The notes below the pieces were generated by a model. It ran no database searches, was not told the origin of the DNA, and saw nothing but the letters and a program-made list of their open reading frames with translations. Of a stretch of DNA of 20,792 bases, positions 7,111 to 14,630 are shown piece by piece. Source of the stretch: Crocosphaera chwakensis CCY0110. Its GTDB lineage: Bacteria; Cyanobacteriota; Cyanobacteriia; Cyanobacteriales; Microcystaceae. Both the position numbers and the translations under genes were made by a program. How positions within the stretch are numbered: the first letter of the stretch is position 1; each line of letters starts with the position of its first letter. The stretch lies in assembly GCF_000169335.1 (NCBI RefSeq), contig NZ_AAXW01000075.1, positions 1 through 20,792 of the forward strand, written 5' to 3'.

Positions 7111-9771
7111 ATGCAACCTACTGATTCTGAAAAGTTCACCGAACAAGCTTGGGATGCTGTCGTAAAATCGCAAGAAGTCGCCCGACGCTTCAAAAATCAA
7201 AATCTAGAAGTAGAACACGTCATTTTAGCCCTTCTAGAACAAGAAAAAGGCTTAACTTTGCGGATTTTAGAACGAGCTGAAATTGATATCCCTCGGTTGC
7301 AGCAACAGGTTGAAACCTTTACTAACCGACAGGCAAAATTTGTCACTGTTGAACAGCTATACTTAGGCCGTAGCCTAGATGTTATGCTTGATCGCGCTGA
7401 AGCTTCCCGTGAAAGTTGGGATGATAAATTTATTTCGGTTGAACATTTATGGGTTGGGTTTGCAGAAGACGAACGCATTGGACGGCGTTGTTTACGTAGT
7501 TTTAACCTTGACCCCCAAGACTTAGAACAGGCGATAAAATCAGTGAGAGGAAGCCAAAAAGTTACCGAACAAGATCAAGAAGATCGGTATGAAGCATTAG
7601 ATAAGTATGGTCGGGATCTCACTGAGGCAGCACGAGAAGGGAAACTAGACCCTGTTATTGGTAGAGATGAAGAAATAAGACGCATTATTCAGGTTTTATC
7701 CCGTCGTTCTAAGAATAATCCCGTTTTAATTGGAGAACCAGGGGTTGGGAAAACGGCGATCGCAGAAGGCTTAGCACAACGCATAATTAACGGAGATGTG
7801 CCAGAATCTCTTAAAAACCGCCAATTAATCTCTCTAGATATGGGTAGCTTAGTGGCAGGGGCAAAATATCGTGGAGAGTTTGAAGAACGCTTACGGACAG
7901 TGATGCGAGAAGTTACCAACTCCGATGGTCATATTATTCTTTTCATTGATGAAGTCCATACCGTAGTAGGAACGGGTTCACGGGAAGGCAGTTCGATGGA
8001 TGCAGGAAACCTCTTAAAACCTATGTTAGCACGGGGAGAATTGCGCTGTATCGGTGCAACTACCCTAGATGAGTACCGCAAGCATATTGAGAAAGATCCT
8101 GCCTTAGAACGGCGTTTTCAGCAAGTGTATGTAAAACAACCCACTGTCGATGACACCATCTCTATTTTAAGAGGACTCAAAGAACGCTATGAAGTGCATC
8201 ACGGGGTGAAAATAACCGACTCTGCGCTAGTGGCTGCAGCTACTTTATCCCATCGTTATATTACTGATAGATTTTTACCCGATAAAGCGATCGATCTTGT
8301 AGACGAAGCTGCTGCAAAATTGAAAATGGAAATTACGTCTAAACCCGTTGAATTAGAAGACGTAGATCGGCGTTTGATGCAGCTACAAATGGAAAAACTA
8401 TCTTTAGAAGGAGAAGAAAAAAGACAAGGTTTAATGATTGATCAATCTTCTAAAGAACGGTTGAAAAAAATAGAAGAAGAAATTAAAGAATTAGAAGAAA
8501 TTCACGAAAATTTAGGTCAACAATGGCAATCTGAAAAACAGATGCTAGAAGAAATTAATGCTTTAAAAGAAGAAGAAGAACAGTTAAGAGTACAAATTGA
8601 ACAAGCAGAACGTGCTTATGATCTTAATAAAGCCGCTCAATTAAAATACGGTAAATTAGAAGGATTACAACGAGACTTAGAAGCCAAAGAAACTCGATTA
8701 ATTGAAATTCAATCCCAAGGAGAAACCCTATTAAGAGAACAAGTTACTGATTCCGATATTGCCGAAATTGTAGCAGGATGGTCGGGTATTCCTGTTAACC
8801 GTTTACTAGGCTCAGAACGGCAAAAATTATTAGAATTAGAAGGTCATTTACATCAGCAAGTGATCGGTCAAGAAGAAGCGGTTGCTGCGGTTGCTGCTGC
8901 TATTCGTCGCGCTAGGGCCGGAATGAAAGATCCCTCTCGTCCCATTGGTTCCTTTTTATTCATGGGTCCCACTGGCGTAGGAAAGACAGAATTAGCGCGA
9001 GCGTTAGCAGCCTTTCTCTTTGACTCTCAAGATGCCATGATTCGCATTGATATGTCCGAATACATGGAAAAACACGCTGTTTCGCGCTTAATTGGTGCGC
9101 CTCCTGGGTATGTAGGTTACGACCAAGGGGGACAGTTATCAGAAGCAGTTCGTCGTCGTCCTTATTCTGTTATCCTCTTGGATGAAGTAGAAAAGGCACA
9201 TATAGATGTTTTTAACATTTTATTACAAGTGCTTGACGATGGACGCATTACCGACTCTCAAGGTCGTGTTGTCGATTTCCGTAATGCTATCATCGTAATG
9301 ACCAGTAATATTGGTAGCGAATATATTTTAAATTTAGCAGGGGATGATGACAATTATGAGGCCATGCGTAAGAAAGTTTTACAAGCATTGCGGAAGCATT
9401 TTCGCCCTGAATTTTTGAATCGTATTGATGATTTAATTATCTTCCATACCCTCAAGAAACAGCAATTAAGACGTATTGTTACTCTGCAACTTAAGCGGAT
9501 TGAACGGTTATTAAGAGAGCAAAATATTAGTTTAGAATTGAGCGATGCTGCTCTTGATTATATCGTTAATTCTGGTTACGATCCTGTGTATGGTGCCAGA
9601 CCTTTAAAACGGGCGATTCAACGGGAATTAGAAAACCCTATCTCTACGAAAATATTAGAATTAACTTTTGCTTCTGGGGATACTATTTTTATTGATTGTA
9701 AAAATAATAAATTATTTTTTGATAAGAAGAAAGATGAGGAAGTTCCTAGTGTTGAGGTTGAAGTTGTTTAA
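7111..9771 (+). CDS. clpB: ATP-dependent disaggregase ClpB (ClpB2 type)
   Basis: An 886-residue Hsp100 hexameric chaperone that threads aggregated proteins through its pore with DnaK. Domains in order: Clp N-domain repeats (1-145); AAA1 with Walker A GEPGVGKT (about 208) and Walker B ILFIDEVHT (about 277); the coiled-coil M domain (about 405-530, Glu/Lys-rich); AAA2 with Walker A GPTGVGKT (about 619) and Walker B VILLDEVEKA (about 686); and a C-terminal D2-small domain with GYDPVYGARPLKRAI. There is no ClpP-binding loop, so it is a chaperone and not a protease partner. The N-terminus (MQPTDSEKFTEQAWDAVVKSQEVA) and YLGRSLDVMLDRA match the second cyanobacterial paralogue, ClpB2, which in Synechococcus is reported to be essential and not heat-induced. 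No CIRCE-like element is seen upstream. Confidence 0.97.
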   Translation: MQPTDSEKFTEQAWDAVVKSQEVARRFKNQNLEVEHVILALLEQEKGLTLRILERAEIDIPRLQQQVETFTNRQAKFVTVEQLYLGRSLDVMLDRAEASRESWDDKFISVEHLWVGFAEDERIGRRCLRSFNLDPQDLEQAIKSVRGSQKVTEQDQEDRYEALDKYGRDLTEAAREGKLDPVIGRDEEIRRIIQVLSRRSKNNPVLIGEPGVGKTAIAEGLAQRIINGDVPESLKNRQLISLDMGSLVAGAKYRGEFEERLRTVMREVTNSDGHIILFIDEVHTVVGTGSREGSSMDAGNLLKPMLARGELRCIGATTLDEYRKHIEKDPALERRFQQVYVKQPTVDDTISILRGLKERYEVHHGVKITDSALVAAATLSHRYITDRFLPDKAIDLVDEAAAKLKMEITSKPVELEDVDRRLMQLQMEKLSLEGEEKRQGLMIDQSSKERLKKIEEEIKELEEIHENLGQQWQSEKQMLEEINALKEEEEQLRVQIEQAERAYDLNKAAQLKYGKLEGLQRDLEAKETRLIEIQSQGETLLREQVTDSDIAEIVAGWSGIPVNRLLGSERQKLLELEGHLHQQVIGQEEAVAAVAAAIRRARAGMKDPSRPIGSFLFMGPTGVGKTELARALAAFLFDSQDAMIRIDMSEYMEKHAVSRLIGAPPGYVGYDQGGQLSEAVRRRPYSVILLDEVEKAHIDVFNILLQVLDDGRITDSQGRVVDFRNAIIVMTSNIGSEYILNLAGDDDNYEAMRKKVLQALRKHFRPEFLNRIDDLIIFHTLKKQQLRRIVTLQLKRIERLLREQNISLELSDAALDYIVNSGYDPVYGARPLKRAIQRELENPISTKILELTFASGDTIFIDCKNNKLFFDKKKDEEVPSVEVEVV

Positions 9772-9828
9772 TAACTTTTCCTATTTCTCAAAATCAACGA
9801 ACAGACAAGAATATGTAAATTATTAAAC

Positions 9829-9993
9829 ATGAAAATCGAAGAGATAGCTAAACTAATTGAAAATGATGGATGGTATTGAGTAAAAACAAGAGGAAATCAT
9901 CGTCAATTTAAACATCCTAGTAAATGTGGATTAGTCACTATTCCAGGTAAATTGTCGTTGGAAGAGATAACAATTAATAATACCTCTTTGTAA
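9829..9993 (+). pseudogene. Decayed HicA-type mRNA-interferase toxin gene
   Basis: Translation in the frame of the ATG at 9829 gives MKIEEIAKLIENDGWY, an in-frame TGA (9877-9879), then VKTRGNHRQFKHPSK and VTIPGK. Known: this is the HicA signature, with the TRGSHRQ(Y/F)KHP segment and its catalytic His, followed by a PGK turn. The TGA stands where the family usually has Leu or Val. After PGK the sequence departs from the family and ends early, losing the usual final helix (LNSILKQAG). No hicB antitoxin is found on either side, which agrees with loss of the module. Total span is 55 codons against about 60-75 for intact members. Confidence 0.75.
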
Positions 9994-10056
9994 TTAGTGA
10001 ATGTACACCTGTCTATATTAGCGCAAGGTTGACTCTAAATTCTCGCTAAAGTCCCA

Positions 10057-11196
10057 TTAATCAATAGATAAATGTCTCACTAACGCATCTCCGACTATTT
10101 TCGCTTCTTCATCTGTCATCCCCGAAGTCAACGGGGGACAAATATGACGGGGACACCAATATTCAGCGTTAGGGAAACTTTCACCCTTGCAAACCTCCTC
10201 AAACACTGGTTGTAAATGACAAGGTATTTCGTACACCGTTCCCCCTAAAAAGATATCCTCTTCTGCTAATGCTGCTTTTACCTCTTTAGCTGTCTTTCCT
10301 TCTGGGAGAAGTATCATTAACTTATACTGAGAGGCACTATCCATGTGATCCGTGGAAACAAATCTAATTCCCGCTTCTCGTAAAGGTGCTGTAATTAGCT
10401 CATAACACCGTTGTCGCCGTGCTATCATTTGGGGTAACTTAGCTAGTTGAATGCGTCCTAAAACCGCATGAACTTCGCTGATACGGGTGCTATTACCAAA
10501 GTCTGTGTGTAACCCCCCGAAGTCCATTCCTCGCTTCCCTTGATTTCTCAGCGATCGCGCAATATAGTCTTCTTCATCCTTGTTTAAGGTAATCATTCCC
10601 CCTTCAAAGGTGGTCATAATTTTAGTGGGGAAAAAAGAAAACGCTGCACCATCCCCTAAATTTCCTGCTTTTACTCCATTTATTTGACTTCCGTGAGCGT
10701 GTGCCGTATCTTCTAGGACAAATAAACCATTTTTGTGACAATATTCCACCACTTCAGGAAAATCGGGAGAAATCACTCCCCCGATATGCACCCATAACAC
10801 CCCAGAAATACCTGGGGTTGACCCTTTTTCTACAGCATTTTTGACCATTTGCAAAGAGGGTGCAAAGGTATTCTCATCCATATCTAAATATTGAACCTTT
10901 CCTCCCACTCGCAACACAGCAGCAACGGTGGCAAAATTGGTGTTAGTAGGGACTAAAACTGTTGTTTCTTTTGCTTTCTTGAGACGTAAGATAATTTCTA
11001 ACCCCGAAGAACCGGTATTAACTGCGATCGCGTGTTTGGTGCCAACATATTCAGCAAACGCTTTTTCAAATTCTGTCGTATTCTCCCCTAAAATGAGCCT
11101 ACCCGACTTAAGGATGGTTTTGGACGCTTCAGCAAAAAAATCAATTTCTTCTTCTGTAATGTCGAAATAGAAGGGTTTGATGGGACTTTTAGTCAT
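10057..11196 (-). CDS. DegT/DnrJ/EryC1/StrS-family PLP aminotransferase
   Basis: A 379-residue fold-type I aminotransferase. Seen: the N-terminal SGRLILGE loop, VNTGSSGLEIIL near the PLP phosphate site, EDTAHAHGS with the Asp that pairs with the PLP ring nitrogen, and SFFPTKIMTTFEGGM, in which the Lys (about residue 190) is the expected Schiff-base lysine. RNQGKRG and the small C-terminal domain complete the family pattern. Known: these enzymes usually transaminate keto-sugar nucleotides for surface glycans or natural products. No glycosyltransferase or sugar-nucleotide gene adjoins it here, so the substrate cannot be named. The start is the ATG at 11196; the ribosome-binding site is weak. 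Confidence 0.9.
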   Translation of the reverse strand: MTKSPIKPFYFDITEEEIDFFAEASKTILKSGRLILGENTTEFEKAFAEYVGTKHAIAVNTGSSGLEIILRLKKAKETTVLVPTNTNFATVAAVLRVGGKVQYLDMDENTFAPSLQMVKNAVEKGSTPGISGVLWVHIGGVISPDFPEVVEYCHKNGLFVLEDTAHAHGSQINGVKAGNLGDGAAFSFFPTKIMTTFEGGMITLNKDEEDYIARSLRNQGKRGMDFGGLHTDFGNSTRISEVHAVLGRIQLAKLPQMIARRQRCYELITAPLREAGIRFVSTDHMDSASQYKLMILLPEGKTAKEVKAALAEEDIFLGGTVYEIPCHLQPVFEEVCKGESFPNAEYWCPRHICPPLTSGMTDEEAKIVGDALVRHLSID

Positions 11197-11336
11197 GGTG
11201 TCTAAAGCAATTTAGATTCAGGTGAGTTTCTTTCTAGAGATCACAGTGTAAAGGAAATGACCAAAAATTGCTACTTATTCATATTCACTTTGATAGATTC
11301 TTTGTTCCCTGTTCCTGAAAACTAGAAAACTTTGTA

Positions 11337-11359
11337 CCTCACAAGTATGGGAATTGCTA
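11337..11359. repeat. Dispersed short repeat, copy 2
   Basis: A copy of the element at 3952-3974 (19 of 23 bases the same), non-coding, between the divergent aminotransferase start and the end of the secreted-protein cluster. Confidence 0.4.
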
Positions 11360-11388
11360 TATCATAGTTACGGAAAATATTGAATCCT

Positions 11389-11416
11389 AAAAATAGGGTG
11401 AGGATGATTCACCCTA
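11389..11416 (-). terminator. Rho-independent terminator of the secreted-protein cluster
   Basis: Arms TAGGGTGA (11394-11401) and TCACCCTA (11409-11416) enclose a 7-base loop. On the minus strand the stem is followed by a run of five T. It lies 16 bp after the last stop codon of the five-gene cluster and supports the cluster being one transcription unit. Confidence 0.8.
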
Positions 11417-11432
11417 ATATTTGATTATGAAT

Positions 11433-11729
11433 TTAATCACGGTCATTATAACGAGGATGTTCTCTATCACTAGAATGTCGATGAGATGTAGAATGAGAAC
11501 TCTTTTGAGGATTTTTCTGATTATTGCCTTGATTACGTTGTATAGAACCTTTACCAGGATGATTAATAATTGTTTGATTAATCGTTTGGTAAACTTGATT
11601 ATTATCTCCGTTTACAGTGCCTTCTATACTACCTGTTTGACTTGTGGTGGTTTGAGCAAAAGTAGGAACGGGACTCAAGGTTAATAAACTAATACTAATT
11701 AATACAATATGACTTATTTTTCGTCTCAT
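11433..11729 (-). CDS. Small exported protein, cluster gene 5
   Basis: A 98-residue protein with a clear Sec signal peptide: MRRK, a hydrophobic core, then cleavage after PTFA (residue 25). The mature part begins Gln/Thr/Ser-rich and contains TGSIEGTVNGDNNQVYQ (about 32-48). This aligns with the curlin-like unit of cluster gene 1 at G-x-[DN]-N and a following Gln. INQTIINHPGKG follows, and then a basic, His/Arg/Asn-rich, low-complexity tail (HSTSHRHSSDREH). The start lies five bases after the stop of cluster gene 4; its GGAGG falls inside the end of that gene, so translation is probably coupled. I recognise it only as a type of cyanobacterial exported protein with unknown function. Confidence 0.75.
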   Translation of the reverse strand: MRRKISHIVLISISLLTLSPVPTFAQTTTSQTGSIEGTVNGDNNQVYQTINQTIINHPGKGSIQRNQGNNQKNPQKSSHSTSHRHSSDREHPRYNDRD

Positions 11730-11734
11730 AAAAC

Positions 11735-12163
11735 CTATCTAACCTCCATATTTAGTTGTTGATTAAGTAATCCATTGCCACTGGTTTGTTGAGTTACTTG
11801 GGTTTGATGACCCTTCAATTCGATAACGACTGAACCCTGAGAAGGATAATAGTTACCCATCACTATAATTTGGTGACTTCCCTGACTTAAATGATTAGAC
11901 AAATTAACTTGATTGTTACTACCTTCTAAGGTTTTAATGACTTGTCCATTTACTGTAACTTGTCCTTGAATATTGGTTTGATTAATCCCTTGAATCTGTA
12001 ACCAAAGGGGTTGATTGAGTTCAGTTGCATTTAAGTTAATAGAACTACTTTGAAGTGACATTTGATTTTGAGCGATCGCATTAATTCCTTCTGGCAATCC
12101 TGTCACCATACCTGACAAAATGATGGTAAATAAAGTAGCTAATGTTAAAGGTTTTAAAGACAT
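11735..12163 (-). CDS. Small exported beta-rich protein, cluster gene 4
   Basis: A 142-residue protein with an N-terminal hydrophobic signal (LATLFTIILSGMVTGL) and probable cleavage after NAIA. The mature part has regular alternating strands (WLQIQGINQTNIQGQVTV, HQIIVMGNYYPSQGSVVIEL), resembling a small immunoglobulin- or PEGA-like carbohydrate/wall domain; this fold guess is an inference. It is rich in Gln and Asn, and GSNNQV recalls GDNNQV of cluster gene 5. There are no cysteines. The start has GAGGT six bases upstream and lies 22 bp after cluster gene 3. It may be periplasmic or surface-exposed. Confidence 0.75.
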   Translation of the reverse strand: MSLKPLTLATLFTIILSGMVTGLPEGINAIAQNQMSLQSSSINLNATELNQPLWLQIQGINQTNIQGQVTVNGQVIKTLEGSNNQVNLSNHLSQGSHQIIVMGNYYPSQGSVVIELKGHQTQVTQQTSGNGLLNQQLNMEVR

Positions 12164-12185
12164 AAGTTTACCTCAAAAAATACCT

Positions 12186-12572
12186 TTACTTTTTGGGATG
12201 ATGGGGAAATCGGTCTACAGGATTATCCACATCAACTTGAACATTTGAGCGAATTTGCACTGTTGTACTATTCGGAACTTGGGGATATTTATCACTACCT
12301 TGTTGAACATGATCAACACGACGATTTTGTTCAGCAGCATCAGCACCAATATGTCCTTGAACTCCTGTGCTAACACTAGCGTTTCCTCGGCATTTTGGAT
12401 TACTTTCCATCGTGACATCATTGGTTCTTTGAGTGGGTTTTTGAGAACCGCTAATACTGTATTGAACCGAAACATCTCCTTGTACACATTGAGCCTTTAC
12501 TGAGGTGAGAAAACAAGACTCAAGTATCAAAAAGAATAATAAAGAATTACTAATAGAGATCATTACTTTCAT
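12186..12572 (-). CDS. Small exported protein with one Cys pair, cluster gene 3
   Basis: A 128-residue protein with a signal peptide ending at SVKA (residue 27), so the mature chain begins QCVQGDVSVQYSISG. There are two cysteines in the mature chain (29 and 61, NPKCRGN), a likely disulfide in the oxidising periplasm. The later part (VSTGVQGHIG, STTVQIRSNVQVDV) is beta-prone, with the Val-Gln alternation shared with gene 2. The C-terminus is short and basic. AGGAG nine bases before the ATG supports the start. I know of no assigned function. Confidence 0.75.
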   Translation of the reverse strand: MKVMISISNSLLFFLILESCFLTSVKAQCVQGDVSVQYSISGSQKPTQRTNDVTMESNPKCRGNASVSTGVQGHIGADAAEQNRRVDHVQQGSDKYPQVPNSTTVQIRSNVQVDVDNPVDRFPHHPKK

Positions 12573-12608
12573 CGGATCAAACTCCTCTAAATTTCATTAA
12601 AGTTAGGA

Positions 12609-12643
12609 TGAATCAAATGCTTAATAATTCAGCATTTGATTCA
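12609..12643. repeat. 13-bp perfect inverted repeat inside the secreted-protein cluster
   Basis: Arms TGAATCAAATGCT (12609-12621) and AGCATTTGATTCA (12631-12643) with a 9-base loop, in the 96-bp gap between cluster genes 2 and 3. There is no T run after the stem on the minus strand. It could be an attenuating or mRNA-stabilising hairpin, or an operator for genes 3-5. Confidence 0.6.
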
Positions 12644-12668
12644 GAAAATTAGTCACTCAAGTCTTGAC

Positions 12669-13001
12669 CTACCGACATTGATGATAAGATGTCGAACGAT
12701 GGCTGCTAGTCCCGTTAGAATAACTAATTTGTTGATTAGATTGACGGACTATCTGACCATTGCGACACCTTTTAAAGGTAGATTGACTTGGGGAATTGTA
12801 GGGGAAATAATGTTGAAAGCGGGAGCGATTATTGGGGACAGAAAGTTGCATATTTCCTGTATCAATCGAGGTATCACCATTCCGACGATGCTCGATGTTT
12901 ATTCTACCCGTTTGAACCTGTACTTCTCCTGCATTAGACCTCGCAGAGACAAAGAAATTCATGACAATTGCGAGTAAAAGCATGAAGGCTTTCCCGTGCA
13001 T
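12669..13001 (-). CDS. Small exported protein with one Cys pair, cluster gene 2
   Basis: The start was chosen at the ATG at 13001 because AGGAGG stands nine bases before it. This gives 110 residues with a signal peptide (MHGKAFMLLLAIVMNFF, cleavage after SNA at residue 24). The same frame stays open upstream to an ATG at 13136, which would add 45 residues with another hydrophobic stretch and a weaker GGGTGA signal, giving a double hydrophobic N-terminus; I prefer the shorter form. The mature protein starts GEVQVQTGRINIEH and is Ser/Asn/Arg-rich. It has two cysteines (KRCRNG and the penultimate HQCR) that could form a disulfide. Function unknown. Confidence 0.7.
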   Translation of the reverse strand: MHGKAFMLLLAIVMNFFVSARSNAGEVQVQTGRINIEHRRNGDTSIDTGNMQLSVPNNRSRFQHYFPYNSPSQSTFKRCRNGQIVRQSNQQISYSNGTSSHRSTSYHQCR

Positions 13002-13188
13002 GGTTTGCCCTCCTAATGGTAAAAGAAATAAAACACAACCAATAAGTTGAGAATTTGACTGTGCTACACTAGAGACAAATAAGAAAATTAAGAAGAGACA
13101 GGAGAAGATGATAGTTATTGAAACTGGTAAACTCATCGTTCACCCTGTCCTTTTATTGTTAAGCACAGTTGAAGATAAGAGATAGTGT

Positions 13189-13521
13189 TTAGTGACGAGG
13201 TCCTCTGCGGTTTCTCATTTCAGTCCGTTGAATAGTGGTTTGTCGAGAGCTATTCATTTCACCCATTTGCTCTTGATATTGATCAACAGTTTGAACGGAA
13301 CCGTAACTACCAGTTTGGCGAGGTTTTCTGTTATTGACCTCACGATGAACCTGGGTACTTTCTTGAACGCTTCGGTTATCATTACCATCTTGGAAACTAC
13401 CTTGATATGAATTTTGGATGATAACTTTATCTCCTGAGACTTCTGTTTCATCAGCAACAGCAGGACTCACCAAGATACCGATAGTGGTTAGGCTGAGTAA
13501 ACCAATTAGTACATTTTTCAT
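13189..13521 (-). CDS. Small exported protein with a curlin-type repeat, cluster gene 1
   Basis: A 110-residue protein from the ATG at 13521, which is preceded by GGAG; an in-frame GTG six codons upstream (13539) is possible but overlaps that GGAG. Signal peptide with cleavage after SPAVA (residue 23). Residues 38-55 (SYQGSFQDGNDNRSVQES) fit the curlin repeat S-x5-Q-x-G-x-G-N-x-A-x3-Q at Ser, Gln, Gly and Asn, with conservative Ser for Ala and Ser for the last Gln. The preceding strand VIIQN and following VQESTQ are also Gln-rich. A second Gln-rich, strand-prone stretch follows (GSYGSVQTVDQYQEQ), then a basic tail. Known: curlin repeats stack into amyloid fibres. One unit is fewer than in CsgA, so fibre formation is only a suggestion. 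Confidence 0.75.
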   Translation of the reverse strand: MKNVLIGLLSLTTIGILVSPAVADETEVSGDKVIIQNSYQGSFQDGNDNRSVQESTQVHREVNNRKPRQTGSYGSVQTVDQYQEQMGEMNSSRQTTIQRTEMRNRRGPRH

Positions 13522-13978
13522 GATTTGAACGCTCCACACGAAGTTTGTTTTGTTTATTTTTTGTCTGCCTTTGGGCTGACTGTTATTAAGTTAGTGAATT
13601 TTTTTATAGATGTCAGTCCTAAAAAAAGTAGAATTTTTAAATGAATTTGGTAAACTTACATAGAAGTTTATGTTTAATAAATAGAAAAAGATGTCAAAAC
13701 ATAGAAAAAAGTAGAAATAAGGAGTAAATTAACAGAATTTAGTGATTCTCTAATCTTGCACCTTCGATAAAACTAGCTAGTTTACAGAGGGAACACCTAA
13801 GAAGGAATAGGATTTATTTTGACTGTAACTGCTTAATAATTAATTTTCTTGTTTTTTTTATTTGGTTTTTCTGCACTGATGGAAGATATCACTTTTGGCT
13901 TAACTGTCTAGATTTCGATTGTTAAGTTTTTTTGTAAGGCGTATAAGATGTCAGTATTACAAAATTATTAATTATTAA
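13522..13978. other. Long non-coding region upstream of the secreted-protein cluster
   Basis: 457 bases with no credible gene on either strand. It should contain the promoter of the five-gene cluster (minus strand); weak candidates such as TGACAT then TAACTT 16 bases on are visible near 13600, but no strong consensus. It is AT-rich and holds two AGTAGAA motifs preceded by A runs (13627-13633 and 13710-13716), a motif that recurs at 17630-17659. Near 13930-13965 TTTTGTAA and TTACAAAA form an imperfectly placed inverted pair. The length is unusual for this otherwise compact window and suggests regulation. Confidence 0.5.
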
Positions 13979-14572
13979 TTATTCATCCATATCATCAAAT
14001 AATAATTCTTCTAGAATAACTTGCATTTCCTCATCTTCAGGAGATACTAATTCAACTTTGCCGAGTAAATTGTATTTAGCTAAAAAGAGTAAGGGAGATA
14101 AGGGAGTATAAACCGAGTACTTTTGCTGGTGGTGATAAAAATCTTTTAAAAATTGTAATTCTTCTGAATCCAAGGATGGTCCATCGTTTTCTAATTCTAG
14201 GGTAAGAATATCATCATCTTCTATGGGGGGTAATTCTCCAGTTACCGTTAGGGTAAAAGCCGTTAATTTTAGGGTCAAATCTAACTCAGCTAAAACTGCT
14301 TTAGCATCAGGAAAAACTTCTTCAATTTCTGCTTGATCTTCTAACAAGACAGCATTGTTAATTTCTTCACTATCGTCACTCTCTTCTTCCTCACTTTCCC
14401 ACGATAAAATGACGACAGGGATATCGACAGGCATTAATAATAGATAAGTCCCATCATTTCCTTCCATAGCGTTTTCTATATAACAATCGAGGGTGCGACC
14501 CATTTCATCGGTTAAGGTCACACGATCAATATCTTCGGAATCGCTTTCTTGATTATATTCAAAAGAGGACAT
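13979..14572 (-). CDS. DUF3727-family cyanobacterial protein
   Basis: A 197-residue, strongly acidic soluble protein. The N-terminal part (VTLTDEMGRTLDCYIENAMEGNDGTYLLLMPVDIPVVIL) resembles the DUF1292-like beta domain. The C-terminal half (YSVYTPLSPLLFLAKY) carries the DUF3727 signature, which is shared with chloroplast proteins of plants. No signal peptide, catalytic motif or metal site is seen. It lies 58 bp downstream of surE in the same direction and could share its transcript. Conservation across cyanobacteria and plastids suggests a housekeeping role, but none is known to me. Confidence 0.85.
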   Translation of the reverse strand: MSSFEYNQESDSEDIDRVTLTDEMGRTLDCYIENAMEGNDGTYLLLMPVDIPVVILSWESEEEESDDSEEINNAVLLEDQAEIEEVFPDAKAVLAELDLTLKLTAFTLTVTGELPPIEDDDILTLELENDGPSLDSEELQFLKDFYHHQQKYSVYTPLSPLLFLAKYNLLGKVELVSPEDEEMQVILEELLFDDMDE

Positions 14573-14630
14573 GGTTCTAAATAAGACTGCGATTGCATTA
14601 GAATATCATAAATTGTCATCAGAGATTGAC

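Noticed and set aside
7197..7919. Open frames on the minus strand inside clpB
   Set aside because: They are antisense to a well-conserved coding sequence, Ser/Arg-rich, and have no ribosome sites or family likeness.
11421..13410. Plus-strand open frames across the secreted-protein cluster, some hydrophobic
   Set aside because: They are antisense to genes with signal peptides and ribosome sites; their hydrophobicity reflects the complement of Gln/Asn/Asp-rich codons.
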